A DNA stretch of 64,000 bases, taken from Lysobacter enzymogenes (GTDB lineage: Bacteria > Pseudomonadota > Gammaproteobacteria > Xanthomonadales > Xanthomonadaceae). The DNA lies in the NCBI RefSeq assembly GCF_900106525.1, contig NZ_FNOG01000006.1, positions 398,341-462,340 on the forward strand. Reading direction: 5' to 3'. Each line of letters starts with the position of its first letter. Positions within the stretch are counted from its first letter, which is position 1. The translations under genes and the position numbers were made by a program. Of the stretch, positions 37,293 through 46,942 are shown in pieces. Below the pieces are notes generated by a model. That model was not told the origin of the DNA. It did not search any database and worked only from the letters and a program-made list of their open reading frames with translations.

Positions 37293-40200
37293 ATGGCCGG
37301 CGCCCGCGCGGTGGCCGGCCGCGGACGCCGCGGCGCGGCGCTCGCGCGATGGGCCGCGCGGGCGTTGGCGGTCGCGGCGCTGGCGGCCGGCTTGGCGTGG
37401 ACGCAGGCCGCAGCGCAGAAACCGGCGGTGTCTGCGGTCGAGGCCCGACCCGAACCGGCTCGCGGCGCATCCGAAGCCGATGCAGCAAACGCGAGCGCCG
37501 CGAATACGGCGCCATCCGATACGCCGACCGCCGCCGCGCCGCCACCGTCCGGCAACGCCACCGACCCGGACAAGAACGCCGCCGCCGCGCCCAAATCCGC
37601 GCCGCTGCGCATCGGCGTCGCCACCTGGGGCAACCTGCCGTTCCAGGACTATCGCGACGGCCGCGCGCGCGGTTTCAGCATCGAACTGCTCGAACAGATC
37701 CTCGGCGAGCGCGGCCTGAGCGCGCGTTACGTCGGCATCGGCGACAGCGAAGCGATGGTGCGCGCGCTGTGCGAAGGCCGCATCGACCTGGCCATGAACC
37801 TGCGCGTGAGCGCCGCGCGCAGCCGCTGCATGGCCTACACCGATCCGATCGAGAACCTGTCGCTGTACGCGCTCAAGCGCCGCGACGACGCGCGCCTGCT
37901 CAGCGAGGACGCGCTCAAACGCATGCGCATGGCCATCCCGGCCGCGCTGCTGGAACACACCCGCGACCGCAACCGCTTCCCGCCGACCCAGGTGGTGGCG
38001 GTGGCCGACGCGCCCGCCGCGGTGCGCGCGGTCGCCCAAGGCCGCGCGGATGTCTATTTCGACGCCGCCTATGTGCTGGATTGGTATCTGCGCGAAGACC
38101 CGCATCCGGCCCTGGAACTGCTGCCGACCTCGCAACTGCCGCCGTCGATGCAGCGCAACGACCTGGGCGTGCTGTACGCCGCGCCGCTGACGCGCCTGCC
38201 GCTGCTGAAGTGGCTGGACGCGCAGATCAAGCGCGATCCGCGCCGGGTCGAGGCGTTGCGGCGCAAATGGTTGCGCGCCGACCTGCAGGCGCCGGCGGCC
38301 TCGCGCGAACTCAGCGCGGCGCAGCGCGAGTGGCTGGCGCGGCTGCCGCGGCTGCGCCTGGCCCTGGCCGACGATGCCGCGCCGCTGTCGACCCTCGACA
38401 GCGACGGCCAGCCCGCCGGCATCGCCGCCGACTACGCGCGCCTGGTCGAGGATCGGCTGGGCCTGGATTTCGGCTATGTCACCGACAGCGGCCTGCGCGG
38501 CGCGATCCTCGCGCTGACCGGGCATCGCGCCGAACTGGCGGTGGTGCCGCTGGGCAGTCTGCCGGGCGGGCATTGGGTCTACAGCCGGCCGTTCGAGCGC
38601 ACGCCGCTGGTGATCGCGAGCCGGGCCCGCAGCGCCGCCGCGGTCGGCCTGGAATCGCTCGCCGGCAAGCGCGTCTCGGTGACCCTGCTGAGCGTGGCCG
38701 GCCGCGCCGTCCAGCGCGCCGCGCCGAATGCGCGCGTGGTCGCGGTGAGCGGCGACGCCGAAGGCCTGGAGCTGCTGTCCGCGGGCCAGGTGGACGCGCA
38801 CGTCGGCGCCCTGGCGGTGCTCGACCGCCTGCGCCAGACCGGCTACCGACCCGACGCGCTGGCGCTGGCGCCGACCGGCCTGGAGCTGGAGCTGGCCTTC
38901 GCCGCCGACCGCCGGCTGGCGCCGCTGGTCGACATGATCGACCAGCAGCTCGACGCGCTGTCGGAAGCCGAGCGCCAGCGCATCCACGACCACTGGGTGG
39001 CCACGCGCTACAGCTACGGGCTGCCGTGGAACCGGGTGCTGGCGATCGTGGCGGTGGCGCTGCTGGCGATCAACCTGATCGCCGCGTTCTATCTGCGCCT
39101 GCGCCGCGAATCGCAGCGGCGCGAAGCGGCCGACAGCAAGCTGCGCGAGGTCGCCGGCAATCTGCCCGGGGTGGTGTTCAAGGCGCGGCGCGCGGCCAAC
39201 GGGCAGATTCGCTTTCCTTATCTGACCGGCCGCGCGGAGCTGCTGTTCGGCCTCGACGCCGAGCGGGTGGTGGCCGATTCGCGCGTGCTGTTCGCGCGCG
39301 TGCACGGCCAGGACCTGCCCGGCCTGCGCAAGGCGATCGCGGCCGCAGCGCGGACCATGAGCGGGCTGCACGCCGATTTCCGCATGCGCGGCGAGGACGG
39401 CCAATGGCGCTGGGTGCGGGTCAGCGCCTTGCCGCGGCCGCAGCAGCCGGGCGAGGACCGCGCCGACGCCGGCTACACCGGCTATTTCGTCGATGTCACC
39501 GATGTGCACTTGCAGGCGCAGGCGCTGGCCCGGGCCAAGGAGCAGGCCGAGGCCGCGACCCGGGCCAAGTCGCGCTTCCTGGCGACGATGAGCCACGAGA
39601 TCCGCACGCCGATGGGCGGCATGATCGGCATGCTGGAACTGCTGGAGCGCTCGCCGCTGGACCCGGACCAGCAAGCGCTGCTGGGCCACCTGCGCGACTC
39701 GTCGCAGGCCTTGCAGGGCTTGCTCGACGACATTCTCGACGTGTCGCGGATCGAGGAAGGGCGGATGCGGATCGAACTGGCGCCGCTGCAGCCGCGCCGG
39801 CTCGCCGATGCGGCCGCGCTGCACGCGCTCGCGGCCTGCCGCAACCAGGGCCTGCGCCTGGACCTGCGGGTGGACGCGGCGGTGCCCGAGGCGGTGCTCG
39901 GCGATGCGCTGCGCCTGCGTCAGGTGCTGCTGAACCTGCTCGGCAACGCGGTCAAGTTCACCCACAGCGGCCGGGTTTGGCTGGACCTGCGCGTGCGCGG
40001 CCAGCGCCTGGAGATCGAAATCGGCGACACCGGCATCGGCATGGGCCCGACCCAGTTGCGGCGCGCGTTCGAGCCGTTCCGCCAGGGCGCGGACGACACC
40101 CCGCAGCGTTTCGGCGGCACCGGGCTGGGCCTGTGGATCTGCCGCCAGTTGGTCGAGCTGATGGGCGGGCGCATGCGTCTGGACAGCCGCGAAGGGCAGG

Positions 40201-41279
40201 GCACGCGCGCGTGCCTGGAGCTGCCGCTGCGCGCGGCGGTGGCGGGCGCGGACGCGCCGCCGGTGGCGCCGCTGCGGGTGGCGGTGGCGTTGGCCGATGC
40301 GCGTCGCGCCGATACGCTACGGCATTACCTGCGCGCGTTGCAGCACACACTGGTCGAGCCGGGCGAGGTCGCCGACCTGAGTTTCGAAGACGGCGCGCGC
40401 GCCGGATCGATCGAGGTCCGCCGCGCCGATGCCGACCCGGCGCCGCGCTACGAACTGCAGGCCGATCCGGTGCTGTTCGCGCAGGTGCGGCGCGCCTGCG
40501 ACTGGGCGCGCGATCCGGCCGCTGCCGGTTCGGGCGAACCCGCGCGCGCCGCGGCCGCGCCGGCGCCCGGACCCGCGCGGATCCTGGTGGCCGAGGACGG
40601 CCCGGTCAATCGCGAACTGATCCGCCGGCAATTGCTCGAACTCGGCCACGCCAGCCGGGTTTGCGGCGACGGGCGCGAGGCGTTGGCGGCGCTGGACGGC
40701 GGCGGCTACGGGTTGCTGCTCAGCGATTGCCGCATGCCGGAACTGGACGGCTACGCGTTGGCGCGCGCGATTCGCGCCGAGGAGGCGCGTCGCGGCGGCG
40801 CGCGTCTGGCGATCGTGGCGATCACCGCCAGCGCCTTGCCCGAGCAGATCGAGCGCTGCCGCGCCGCCGGCATGGACGATTGGCTGATCAAGCCGGTGCG
40901 GTTGCAGGACTTGCAGCGCGTGCTGCAGCGCTGGCTGGCGGACGCGGCGGCGCCCGCCGCGCCGACGCAGGCATCCGTCACCGGCGAGCTGGGCGCATTG
41001 GGCGCGGCCTTGCCGCTGCTGTTGCGCGAGCTGCCGCGCGAGCGTGAAGACATCGCCGCGGCGCTGCGGGCGCAAGATCGCGCCGCGCTGGCGCATGCGC
41101 TGCATCGCTGCGCCGGCGCGATCGCGCTGTTCGACGCGGCGCTGGCGCAGCGCGCGCAGGCCTTGGAGGCGGCCATCGCACAGCAGCCCTTGCGCGACTG
41201 CGCGGCGGCGGTGGGCGAGTTGCTCGACGAACTCGAGGGGATGCAGCGGCGCTGGCAGGCGCTGGCGCGGCGGGCTTAG
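37293..41279 (+). CDS. BvgS/EvgS-like hybrid sensor histidine kinase
   Basis: A 1328-residue unorthodox kinase. After an N-terminal signal-like hydrophobic stretch (about residues 18-42) and a low-complexity linker come two periplasmic solute-binding (SBP_bac_3) domains (about 104-330 and 351-575), a membrane helix (VLAIVAVALLAINLIAAFYL, about 582-601) and a PAS domain (about 616-739). Then come HisKA with His768 in MSHEIRTP, HATPase (about 870-980), a receiver with Asp1145 in LLLSDCRMPELDG and an HPt domain with His1271 in LHRCAGAI. This is a full H-D-H phosphorelay feeding the response regulator encoded 2 nt upstream. The ligand is unknown. Confidence 0.93.
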   Translation: MAGARAVAGRGRRGAALARWAARALAVAALAAGLAWTQAAAQKPAVSAVEARPEPARGASEADAANASAANTAPSDTPTAAAPPPSGNATDPDKNAAAAPKSAPLRIGVATWGNLPFQDYRDGRARGFSIELLEQILGERGLSARYVGIGDSEAMVRALCEGRIDLAMNLRVSAARSRCMAYTDPIENLSLYALKRRDDARLLSEDALKRMRMAIPAALLEHTRDRNRFPPTQVVAVADAPAAVRAVAQGRADVYFDAAYVLDWYLREDPHPALELLPTSQLPPSMQRNDLGVLYAAPLTRLPLLKWLDAQIKRDPRRVEALRRKWLRADLQAPAASRELSAAQREWLARLPRLRLALADDAAPLSTLDSDGQPAGIAADYARLVEDRLGLDFGYVTDSGLRGAILALTGHRAELAVVPLGSLPGGHWVYSRPFERTPLVIASRARSAAAVGLESLAGKRVSVTLLSVAGRAVQRAAPNARVVAVSGDAEGLELLSAGQVDAHVGALAVLDRLRQTGYRPDALALAPTGLELELAFAADRRLAPLVDMIDQQLDALSEAERQRIHDHWVATRYSYGLPWNRVLAIVAVALLAINLIAAFYLRLRRESQRREAADSKLREVAGNLPGVVFKARRAANGQIRFPYLTGRAELLFGLDAERVVADSRVLFARVHGQDLPGLRKAIAAAARTMSGLHADFRMRGEDGQWRWVRVSALPRPQQPGEDRADAGYTGYFVDVTDVHLQAQALARAKEQAEAATRAKSRFLATMSHEIRTPMGGMIGMLELLERSPLDPDQQALLGHLRDSSQALQGLLDDILDVSRIEEGRMRIELAPLQPRRLADAAALHALAACRNQGLRLDLRVDAAVPEAVLGDALRLRQVLLNLLGNAVKFTHSGRVWLDLRVRGQRLEIEIGDTGIGMGPTQLRRAFEPFRQGADDTPQRFGGTGLGLWICRQLVELMGGRMRLDSREGQGTRACLELPLRAAVAGADAPPVAPLRVAVALADARRADTLRHYLRALQHTLVEPGEVADLSFEDGARAGSIEVRRADADPAPRYELQADPVLFAQVRRACDWARDPAAAGSGEPARAAAAPAPGPARILVAEDGPVNRELIRRQLLELGHASRVCGDGREALAALDGGGYGLLLSDCRMPELDGYALARAIRAEEARRGGARLAIVAITASALPEQIERCRAAGMDDWLIKPVRLQDLQRVLQRWLADAAAPAAPTQASVTGELGALGAALPLLLRELPREREDIAAALRAQDRAALAHALHRCAGAIALFDAALAQRAQALEAAIAQQPLRDCAAAVGELLDELEGMQRRWQALARRA

Positions 41280-41307
41280 CCGGCGCGGCGACCGGCTGCG
41301 GACGCGG

Positions 41308-41736
41308 TCAGTGGCGCGCGCCGCTGGCGTCGGCGACCAGGTGCAGCGACGGCGGCGGATCGATCGCCAGTTCCTTTTCCAGTTCCTCGCGGAACTGTTC
41401 GAAGCTCACCCCGCGCTCGGCCAGTTCGCGGTCGGCGGCGCTGCGCAGGGCGCTGGAGCAGCTCAGGCTGACCTGGGCGCCGTCGCGCCGGTGCAGGGCC
41501 GTGGCGCGCTCGAGCAGGGCCAGTACCCGCGCGGCGCTTTCGGAGCCGCCGACGATGCGGCCGCCCAGGCCCAGGGTCCATTCGCCGTCGCGGCGGACGA
41601 TGCCGCCGAGCAGGCGGCCCTGCGCGTCGCGCAGTTCGGCATGCGGTTCGATATTGGCCGCGGCCGGCGCGGCGGTGCGGGCGCGCTCGAGTTTGCGCTT
41701 CTTGGCGTCGCGGCGGGCCTTGGAGTTGATCGACAT
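41308..41736 (-). CDS. Small basic hypothetical protein
   Basis: A 142-residue protein. ATG 41736 is preceded by GGGAG on the minus strand. The N-terminus is very basic (INSKARRDAKKRKLERARTA), the middle has a GRIVGGSESAARVLALLERA segment, and the rest is acidic and helical. It converges on the hybrid kinase gene. No known domain was recognised; conserved unnamed proteins of this kind are seen in Xanthomonads. Confidence 0.65.
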   Translation of the reverse strand: MSINSKARRDAKKRKLERARTAAPAAANIEPHAELRDAQGRLLGGIVRRDGEWTLGLGGRIVGGSESAARVLALLERATALHRRDGAQVSLSCSSALRSAADRELAERGVSFEQFREELEKELAIDPPPSLHLVADASGARH

Positions 41737-41996
41737 GGCAGGCTCCCTGGCCGCACGGATGGCTTGGCGGACATCATAGCCTCCGCCGCCGTGAGGGCCC
41801 AGGCTGGACGCGGACTGCGACGGGGTGCGCGGTTCATGCGCGGGCCGCATCGCAGCCGAAACGGATCGCGCCAGAACCCTTTCCCGCAAGCGCGAAAGGC
41901 GTTCAGCTCGATGCGTTGGTCCTCGCGTTGTTCTGCGATGAGGCCGTGGTGCATGGGCCGGCGCCGCCGCTGCGGCGGCGCCGGCCCGAACCGCGC
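41737..41996. other. Intergenic region between the hypothetical and the cytochrome gene
   Basis: About 260 nt, no gene or strong hairpin recognised. Confidence 0.4.
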
Positions 41997-42893
41997 TCAG
42001 TGCTGGTGCGACTGCCCGTCGGCGTGCTCGTGGGCTGGCTTGCTGGAAGCCGGCTTGGCGGGCGCTGGCTCAGCGGAAGCCGGCCCGGCGGGTGCGTTCG
42101 ATCGCGGCTCGCCGCGAGCCTTGGCCGGCGACGGGGGCGGCGCAGACGCGGCCTTGCCTGCAGGCTCGTGCGCGCCTGCGTGGTCTTTTGCGCCGGCTTC
42201 CTCGGCCGCATCGCCATGCCCGTGTGCGTGCCCGTCGGCCGGCTCGTGCGGCTTGGCCTCATCGGCATGCGCATGCCCGCCTGCGGCGGCTTCATCGGCA
42301 TGCGCATCGGCCTCGTCGTGCCCATGACCGCCGGCATCGTCGTGCCCGGCCATGTTTTCGCCGCCGCCGTGCGAATGCCCGTCGCTGCGCGCGACCAGCG
42401 CGCGATAGCCCTGCGCGTCCAGCGACGGCAGGCGGCCGAGGAAGGCGACCAGATCCCACAGGTGGCCGTCGTCCATGCTGCCGCCCCAGGCCGGCATGCC
42501 CGAGGCCTTGATGCCGTGCTTGATCGTCCAGAACGCGGACGCGGCATCGACCTCGCGCTGCGACAGGTTCGGCGGCGCCGGATACAGCCCGCGCGAGAGC
42601 TCGCTCGGGCCGGCGCCCGGGCTCAGATGGCAGCCCGCGCACATCGCCGCGTAGTTGCCGGCGCCGCGGCGCACGCGCTCGGCGTCGTCGAGGTTCGCCG
42701 GCACCGTCAGCGTCTGCGCGCGCACCGCGATCGAGCGTTCGCGCGCGTACTCGAGCACGGCGTACACCGGTCGCGTATGCGGCGCATCGGCGCCGACGTC
42801 ATAGACGCCGGACCACAGCGTCGCTGCGCCGATCGCGCCCGCGGCCACGGCCGCGCCGCCGAACCACAGCCCGGTTCTCAGGAGAGCGTTCAT
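41997..42893 (-). CDS. Cytochrome c with long His-rich tail, copper operon
   Basis: A 298-residue protein. One N-terminal membrane helix or uncleaved signal (about residues 6-30) is followed by a cytochrome c domain with heme site CAGCH (Cys85, Cys88, His89) and a distal-Met candidate in KASGMPAWGG. The C-terminal 120 residues are low-complexity and rich in His, Asp, Ala and Pro (for example DGHSHGGGENMAGHDDAGGH), a probable metal-binding tail. It follows copB by 12 nt on the same strand, which places it in the copper operon. It may pass electrons to, or buffer copper for, the CopA oxidase. Confidence 0.85.
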   Translation of the reverse strand: MNALLRTGLWFGGAAVAAGAIGAATLWSGVYDVGADAPHTRPVYAVLEYARERSIAVRAQTLTVPANLDDAERVRRGAGNYAAMCAGCHLSPGAGPSELSRGLYPAPPNLSQREVDAASAFWTIKHGIKASGMPAWGGSMDDGHLWDLVAFLGRLPSLDAQGYRALVARSDGHSHGGGENMAGHDDAGGHGHDEADAHADEAAAGGHAHADEAKPHEPADGHAHGHGDAAEEAGAKDHAGAHEPAGKAASAPPPSPAKARGEPRSNAPAGPASAEPAPAKPASSKPAHEHADGQSHQH

Positions 42894-42905
42894 GGGCGCG
42901 CTCCG

Positions 42906-44078
42906 TCAGAACCACAGCCGCACGCCGGCGACCAGGCGGGTGTCTTCGACCCGCTCGCCGTGCGCGCGCCGGTAATCGGCGGTGTCGCCGAACGCGCGCT
43001 CCCAGCTCACGCCCACATACGGCGCGAACTTGCGGCTGATCTCGTAACGCAGGCGCAAGCCGGCTTCGGCCGTGCTCAGGCCGGCGCCGGTTTCGCGGCG
43101 CGGATCGTCCTTGCCGTAGAACTCGACCTCGACCAGCGGCTGCAGGATCAGGCGGTTGGTCAGCAGCAGTTCGTACTCGGCTTCCAGGTTCAGCGCGGTC
43201 TGCCCGCGTTCGCCCAGGTAGGCGGTGGCCGAGACTTCGAACTTGTACGGCGACAAGCCTTGCACGCCGAACGCGGCCCAGCTTTGCGCGCGCTGCGGGC
43301 GGAAGTCGTGGCGCACGCCGGCGACCACGTCCCACCACGGCGAGATCGCGCGGCCGTACAGCGCTTCCAGGTTGGCCGATTCGGTGCGGCCTTGTTCGCG
43401 CTCGCCTTCGCTGCGCAGCCACAGCCGGTTGGTGTCGCTGCCGAACCAGGCCTGGCCTTCCCAGGCCTGGGCGCTGCCGCGATCGGCGTCGACCGCTTCC
43501 AGCCGGTTGATCACCACCATGCGGTTGAACTCGGGCGCGTGCTGCATGTGCAGGCTGATCGGCGGAAACGCGGCGGTGCGGTCGGCGTCGGTGACGGCGG
43601 GGATCGGCTCGCGCGGGGTTTGCGACGCTTGCGCGCGCGGCGCGGCGGTGTGGCCCATCGCGGCGTGGTCCATCTGGGAATGGTCCATTTGCGAGTGGTC
43701 CATGTTCGAATGGTCCATCTTCGAATGGTCCATCGCGGCGCCTGCGGGCTTGGCCGGCGCGGCGTGGTCCATCTTCGAGTGATCCATCTTCGAATGATCG
43801 GGCGCGGCGTTTGCGTCGTCCTTTGCAGCGCCCGGCTCGGGCGAATGGCCCATCGCGGCGTGGTCCATCGCGGTCGCCTCGGCGGGCGCGGCGGCTTTCT
43901 TCTTCGGAGCGTTCTTGTTCGCGTCGTTCGTCTGCGCGTGATTCATCCGGGAGTGGTCCATCCCCGAATGATCCATCGCAGCCGGTGCGGTCTGCGGCGT
44001 TTGTTGCGCGAGCGCGGCGAGGGGCAGCGACAGCGCCAGGGCCAACGCGGCGCGGGGCAGGGCAGCGGTCGTGTTCAT
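42906..44078 (-). CDS. copB: Copper resistance protein B (outer membrane)
   Basis: A 390-residue CopB, an outer-membrane beta-barrel that pairs with periplasmic CopA. It has a signal peptide (about residues 1-25) and then a long histidine-, methionine- and aspartate-rich repeat region (MDHSKMDHSNMDHSQMDHSQ and similar, about residues 36-145), a likely copper sink. The C-terminal barrel begins near HMQHAPEFNRMVV and ends GVRLWF with the terminal Phe typical of barrels. Its ATG overlaps the copA stop by 4 nt. The repeat number is larger than in many homologs I know. Confidence 0.93.
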   Translation of the reverse strand: MNTTAALPRAALALALSLPLAALAQQTPQTAPAAMDHSGMDHSRMNHAQTNDANKNAPKKKAAAPAEATAMDHAAMGHSPEPGAAKDDANAAPDHSKMDHSKMDHAAPAKPAGAAMDHSKMDHSNMDHSQMDHSQMDHAAMGHTAAPRAQASQTPREPIPAVTDADRTAAFPPISLHMQHAPEFNRMVVINRLEAVDADRGSAQAWEGQAWFGSDTNRLWLRSEGEREQGRTESANLEALYGRAISPWWDVVAGVRHDFRPQRAQSWAAFGVQGLSPYKFEVSATAYLGERGQTALNLEAEYELLLTNRLILQPLVEVEFYGKDDPRRETGAGLSTAEAGLRLRYEISRKFAPYVGVSWERAFGDTADYRRAHGERVEDTRLVAGVRLWF

Positions 44079-45910
44079 TCTTCGACCCTCACTTCGCGCA
44101 TCATTCCCGCTTCCATGTGGTAGAGCAGATGGCAGTGGAAGGCCCAGCGGCCGAGCGCGTCGGCGCGCACGCGATAGCTGCGGCGGGTGCCCGGCGGCAT
44201 GTCGATGGTGTGCTTGCGGACCTGGAACTCGCCTTGCTCGTTCTCCAGATCGCTCCACAGGCCGTGCAGATGGATCGGGTGGGTCATCATGGTGTCGTTG
44301 ACCAGCACGATGCGCAGGCGCTCGCCGTAGGTCAGGCGGATCGGATCGGCGCCCATGAACTTCTGCCCGTCGAAGGACCAGGCGAACTTCTCCATGTGGC
44401 CGGTGAGGTGCAGCTCGATCTCGCGCCCGGGCTCGCGTCCGTCGGGATCGTCGAAGGTGCTGCGCAGGTCGGAATAGGTCAGCACCTTGCGGCCGTTGTT
44501 GCGCAGGCCGATGCCGGGGTCGTCGAGCTTGGGCGACACGCTCATCGCGCGCATGTCGATCAGGCGATCGTCGCCGCCGGGCTTGGCGGCGGCGCCGTGA
44601 TCCATGCCGCCGTGGCCCATCGCGGCGTGGTCCATGCCGCCGCCGCTCGCAGCTTTCATGTTCGCGCCGCAGCCGCCCTCCATGCCCTTGGGCTTGGCGC
44701 CCATGCTGGCGCCGCAACCGCCTTCCATGCCTTTCATCGCCGACATGTCGTGCCCGCCCATGCCGCCGTGGCCCATGTCCTCCATGGTCAGCAGCGGGCG
44801 CGGGTCGGTGCGCGGCACTTCCGCTTCCAGGCCCTGGCGCACGGCCAGGGTGCCGCGCACGTAGCCGGTGCGGGCGTTGTCCTGGCAGAAGATGGTGAAC
44901 GCGTCCTGGCCCGAGGGTTCGACGATGACGTCGTAGGTTTCGGCCACGGCGATACGGAATTCGTCGACGCTGACCGGATGCACCGGCATGCCGTCGGCGG
45001 CGACCACGGTCATCTTCAGGCCGGGGATGCGCACGTCGAAGTAGGTCATCGCCGAGCCGTTGACGAAGCGCAGCAGCACCTTCTCGCCGGGCTTGAACAG
45101 GCCAGTCCAGTTGCCCGCGGGCGTGACGCCGTTGAGCAGGTAGGTGTAGGTGTGGCCGTTGACGTCGGACAGGTCGGTCGGGGTCATGCGCATGCGGCCC
45201 CATTCGCCGCGGTCGCGCAGGGTCGCGGCCAGGCCTTTGTCGCCGACGTCGCGGATCGCGTCGCCGACGGTGCGCTTGTAGTAGTTGTCGTAGCTTGACA
45301 TCTGCTTGAGCCGGCGGAACAGCGCGGCCGGTTCCAGGTCGGTCCAGTCCGACAGCAGCAGCACGTGCTCGCGGTCGTAGCGATACGGATGCGGCTCGCG
45401 CGGGTCGATCACGATCGCGCCGTACAGGCCGGCCTGTTCCTGGAACAGCGAATGGCTGTGATACCAGTAGGTGCCGGACTGGCCGACGCGGAAGCGGTAG
45501 ACATAGCTCTCGCCCGGGCGGATGCCGTCGAAGCTCAGGCCGGGCACGCCGTCCATGTTGGCCGGCAGGATCAGGCCGTGCCAATGGATCGAGCTCATGC
45601 CTTCGCGCAGGCGGTTGGCCACGCGCAGGGTCACGGTGTCGCCTTCGCGCCAGCGCAGGATCGGCGCCGGCAGGCTGCCGTTGACGGTCACCGCCGGGCG
45701 CACCTTGCCGGTGAAGTTGACCTGGGTGGCGCCGATGTCGAGAGCGAAGTCGGTGCCGCTGAGCACGCGCGGGGCCTGCGCCATCGGCGCGGCGAAGGCG
45801 TTGCGCCACAGGCCGCTGCCGGCGATGGCGCCGCCGGCGGCGAGGCCGGCGACGAAGCGGCGGCGGCCGGGATCGGCGGGGGAGCCGAACGGGGTAATCG
45901 GTAGTTTCAT
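44075..45910 (-). CDS. copA: Copper resistance multicopper oxidase CopA
   Basis: A 611-residue periplasmic multicopper oxidase, Cu(I)-oxidising type. It has a Tat-like signal with RRRFVAG at the start, then copper-site motifs in order: SSIHWHG, WYHSHS, HPIHLHG and the C-terminal type 1/3 motif FHCHLLYHMEAGM. A Met/His-rich, Cys-containing insert (about residues 380-450, MEGGCGASMG repeated) may bind extra copper. It is the second gene after copL and overlaps copB. Confidence 0.95.
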   Translation of the reverse strand: MKLPITPFGSPADPGRRRFVAGLAAGGAIAGSGLWRNAFAAPMAQAPRVLSGTDFALDIGATQVNFTGKVRPAVTVNGSLPAPILRWREGDTVTLRVANRLREGMSSIHWHGLILPANMDGVPGLSFDGIRPGESYVYRFRVGQSGTYWYHSHSLFQEQAGLYGAIVIDPREPHPYRYDREHVLLLSDWTDLEPAALFRRLKQMSSYDNYYKRTVGDAIRDVGDKGLAATLRDRGEWGRMRMTPTDLSDVNGHTYTYLLNGVTPAGNWTGLFKPGEKVLLRFVNGSAMTYFDVRIPGLKMTVVAADGMPVHPVSVDEFRIAVAETYDVIVEPSGQDAFTIFCQDNARTGYVRGTLAVRQGLEAEVPRTDPRPLLTMEDMGHGGMGGHDMSAMKGMEGGCGASMGAKPKGMEGGCGANMKAASGGGMDHAAMGHGGMDHGAAAKPGGDDRLIDMRAMSVSPKLDDPGIGLRNNGRKVLTYSDLRSTFDDPDGREPGREIELHLTGHMEKFAWSFDGQKFMGADPIRLTYGERLRIVLVNDTMMTHPIHLHGLWSDLENEQGEFQVRKHTIDMPPGTRRSYRVRADALGRWAFHCHLLYHMEAGMMREVRVEE

Positions 45911-46075
45911 GGAAGCCTTCCGTCGGGAAGCGCCGCGATCAGTCTCGCGGCGGGCTGCGCGCGCGGCAAGCGCCGAAGGCGCCGCCGCGTCGCGGACAGG
46001 CGGCCGCGCACGCCGCGCGGGCGGGGCCGCGGGGCGAACGGGCCGTGGGCCGGAGCGATCCGGCCGGGCGCGAGC
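45911..46075. other. Gap between copL and copA
   Basis: 165 nt of GC-rich DNA, no gene recognised. In Xanthomonas, CopL acts on copAB expression and this stretch may carry the control, but no element stands out. Confidence 0.4.
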
Positions 46076-46537
46076 TCAGGCGATGGGTGGCCGGATCAAC
46101 CGGCTCGGCACGCCGCTGGGCGGGGCGTGCGGGCCCGGCAGCGCGGGCGCGACCGTGTCCAGGCGCGGCGGCAGCGGCACGATCGCGTGGGCGATGCTGG
46201 CCGCCTGCAGACAGTCGCACTGGCAGACGAACTTGCCGCAGCAGTCGCCTTCGTGCGGCGCCGCCGGGTCGGAGGGATGGCCGGCGTGCTTCGGTTCGGG
46301 CTGGGCGCCGCCGCCGTGATGGGCCATCGCTGAATCGGCCTGGGCCATCGCGGACGGAGCCATGCCTTCGTGGCAATCGGCCATGTCCGCCGCGGCCTTG
46401 GGCGCGGGAGCGGCCGAGGCCGCGACGCGTGGGCCCATCGCATGGCCGCCGCCGGCGATCATCGCCGCCGCCGCGTAGCCGTTGAGGCTCAACGCGACGA
46501 TCAGCAACACACGCAGCAGCAGCGAAAGAAAGGGCAT
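46076..46537 (-). CDS. copL: CopL family metal-binding regulatory protein
   Basis: A 153-residue CopL-like protein, described in Xanthomonas as needed for copper-induced copAB expression. It has an N-terminal membrane/signal helix (about residues 4-26) and His/Met-rich segments, including MADCHEGMAPSAM. A cysteine cluster GDCCGKFVCQCDCLQAA (about residues 97-113) probably binds copper. It is the first gene of copL-copA-copB-cytochrome c. An upstream MerR-type dyad (46612) is a candidate control site. Confidence 0.9.
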   Translation of the reverse strand: MPFLSLLLRVLLIVALSLNGYAAAAMIAGGGHAMGPRVAASAAPAPKAAADMADCHEGMAPSAMAQADSAMAHHGGGAQPEPKHAGHPSDPAAPHEGDCCGKFVCQCDCLQAASIAHAIVPLPPRLDTVAPALPGPHAPPSGVPSRLIRPPIA

Positions 46538-46611
46538 GCGGAAGACGGCGAGGGGACGGCGGAGGAGGGCGCAGCGGCCATCATTGTGCCCTCAATCGCC
46601 GACGCGGGTGC

Positions 46612-46633
46612 AACCTTCTGGTGTGGGAAGGTT
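46612..46633 (-). promoter_or_regulatory. CueR/MerR-like dyad upstream of copL
   Basis: AACCTTC-8 nt-GAAGGTT, a perfect 7-bp dyad. It resembles CueR operators (ACCTTCC...GGAAGGT). On the minus strand TTGCAC follows, with CACAAT 19 nt further on, the long spacing typical of MerR-type promoters. Confidence 0.45.
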
Positions 46634-46914
46634 GTTCGCGGCGTTCATCGTGCCGCGCGAATGCGGCCGCGCGCGGACCGGACAGAGCCTCGCGGAACGA
46701 TGCATCGTGCGCCAGCGGCGCGTCGCCGACCGAGCGTGCGGCGCCCGCGCGAGCGCCGACGGCAGTGGCATCGCGCGACGCGCATCGCAGGCCGATACTC
46801 GCTCTTGTGATCCGCATCGCAACCTCGCCGATTGAATCGCGGTGTGCGGCCGACGTAAACGCGCGCACGACCGCACGCGCGCCTTCGTTCATCCCGCAGC
46901 GATGCCGCAAGCGC

Positions 46915-46942
46915 TTGCCGATGTGCGCGCAAGTGGCATAAT
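46915..46942 (+). promoter_or_regulatory. Candidate promoter for the siderophore operon
   Basis: TTGCCG (46915-46920), 16 nt, CATAAT (46937-46942). The leader to entC would be about 190 nt. Confidence 0.5.

Noticed and set aside
37254..39965. A 903-codon minus-strand open frame opposite the hybrid kinase
   Set aside because: Same reason; the plus strand carries kinase, receiver and HPt motifs in order.
43660..44000. Periodic TGGTCCAT-like words inside copB as a DNA repeat array
   Set aside because: They encode the MDHS-type protein repeats and are explained by the coding sequence.
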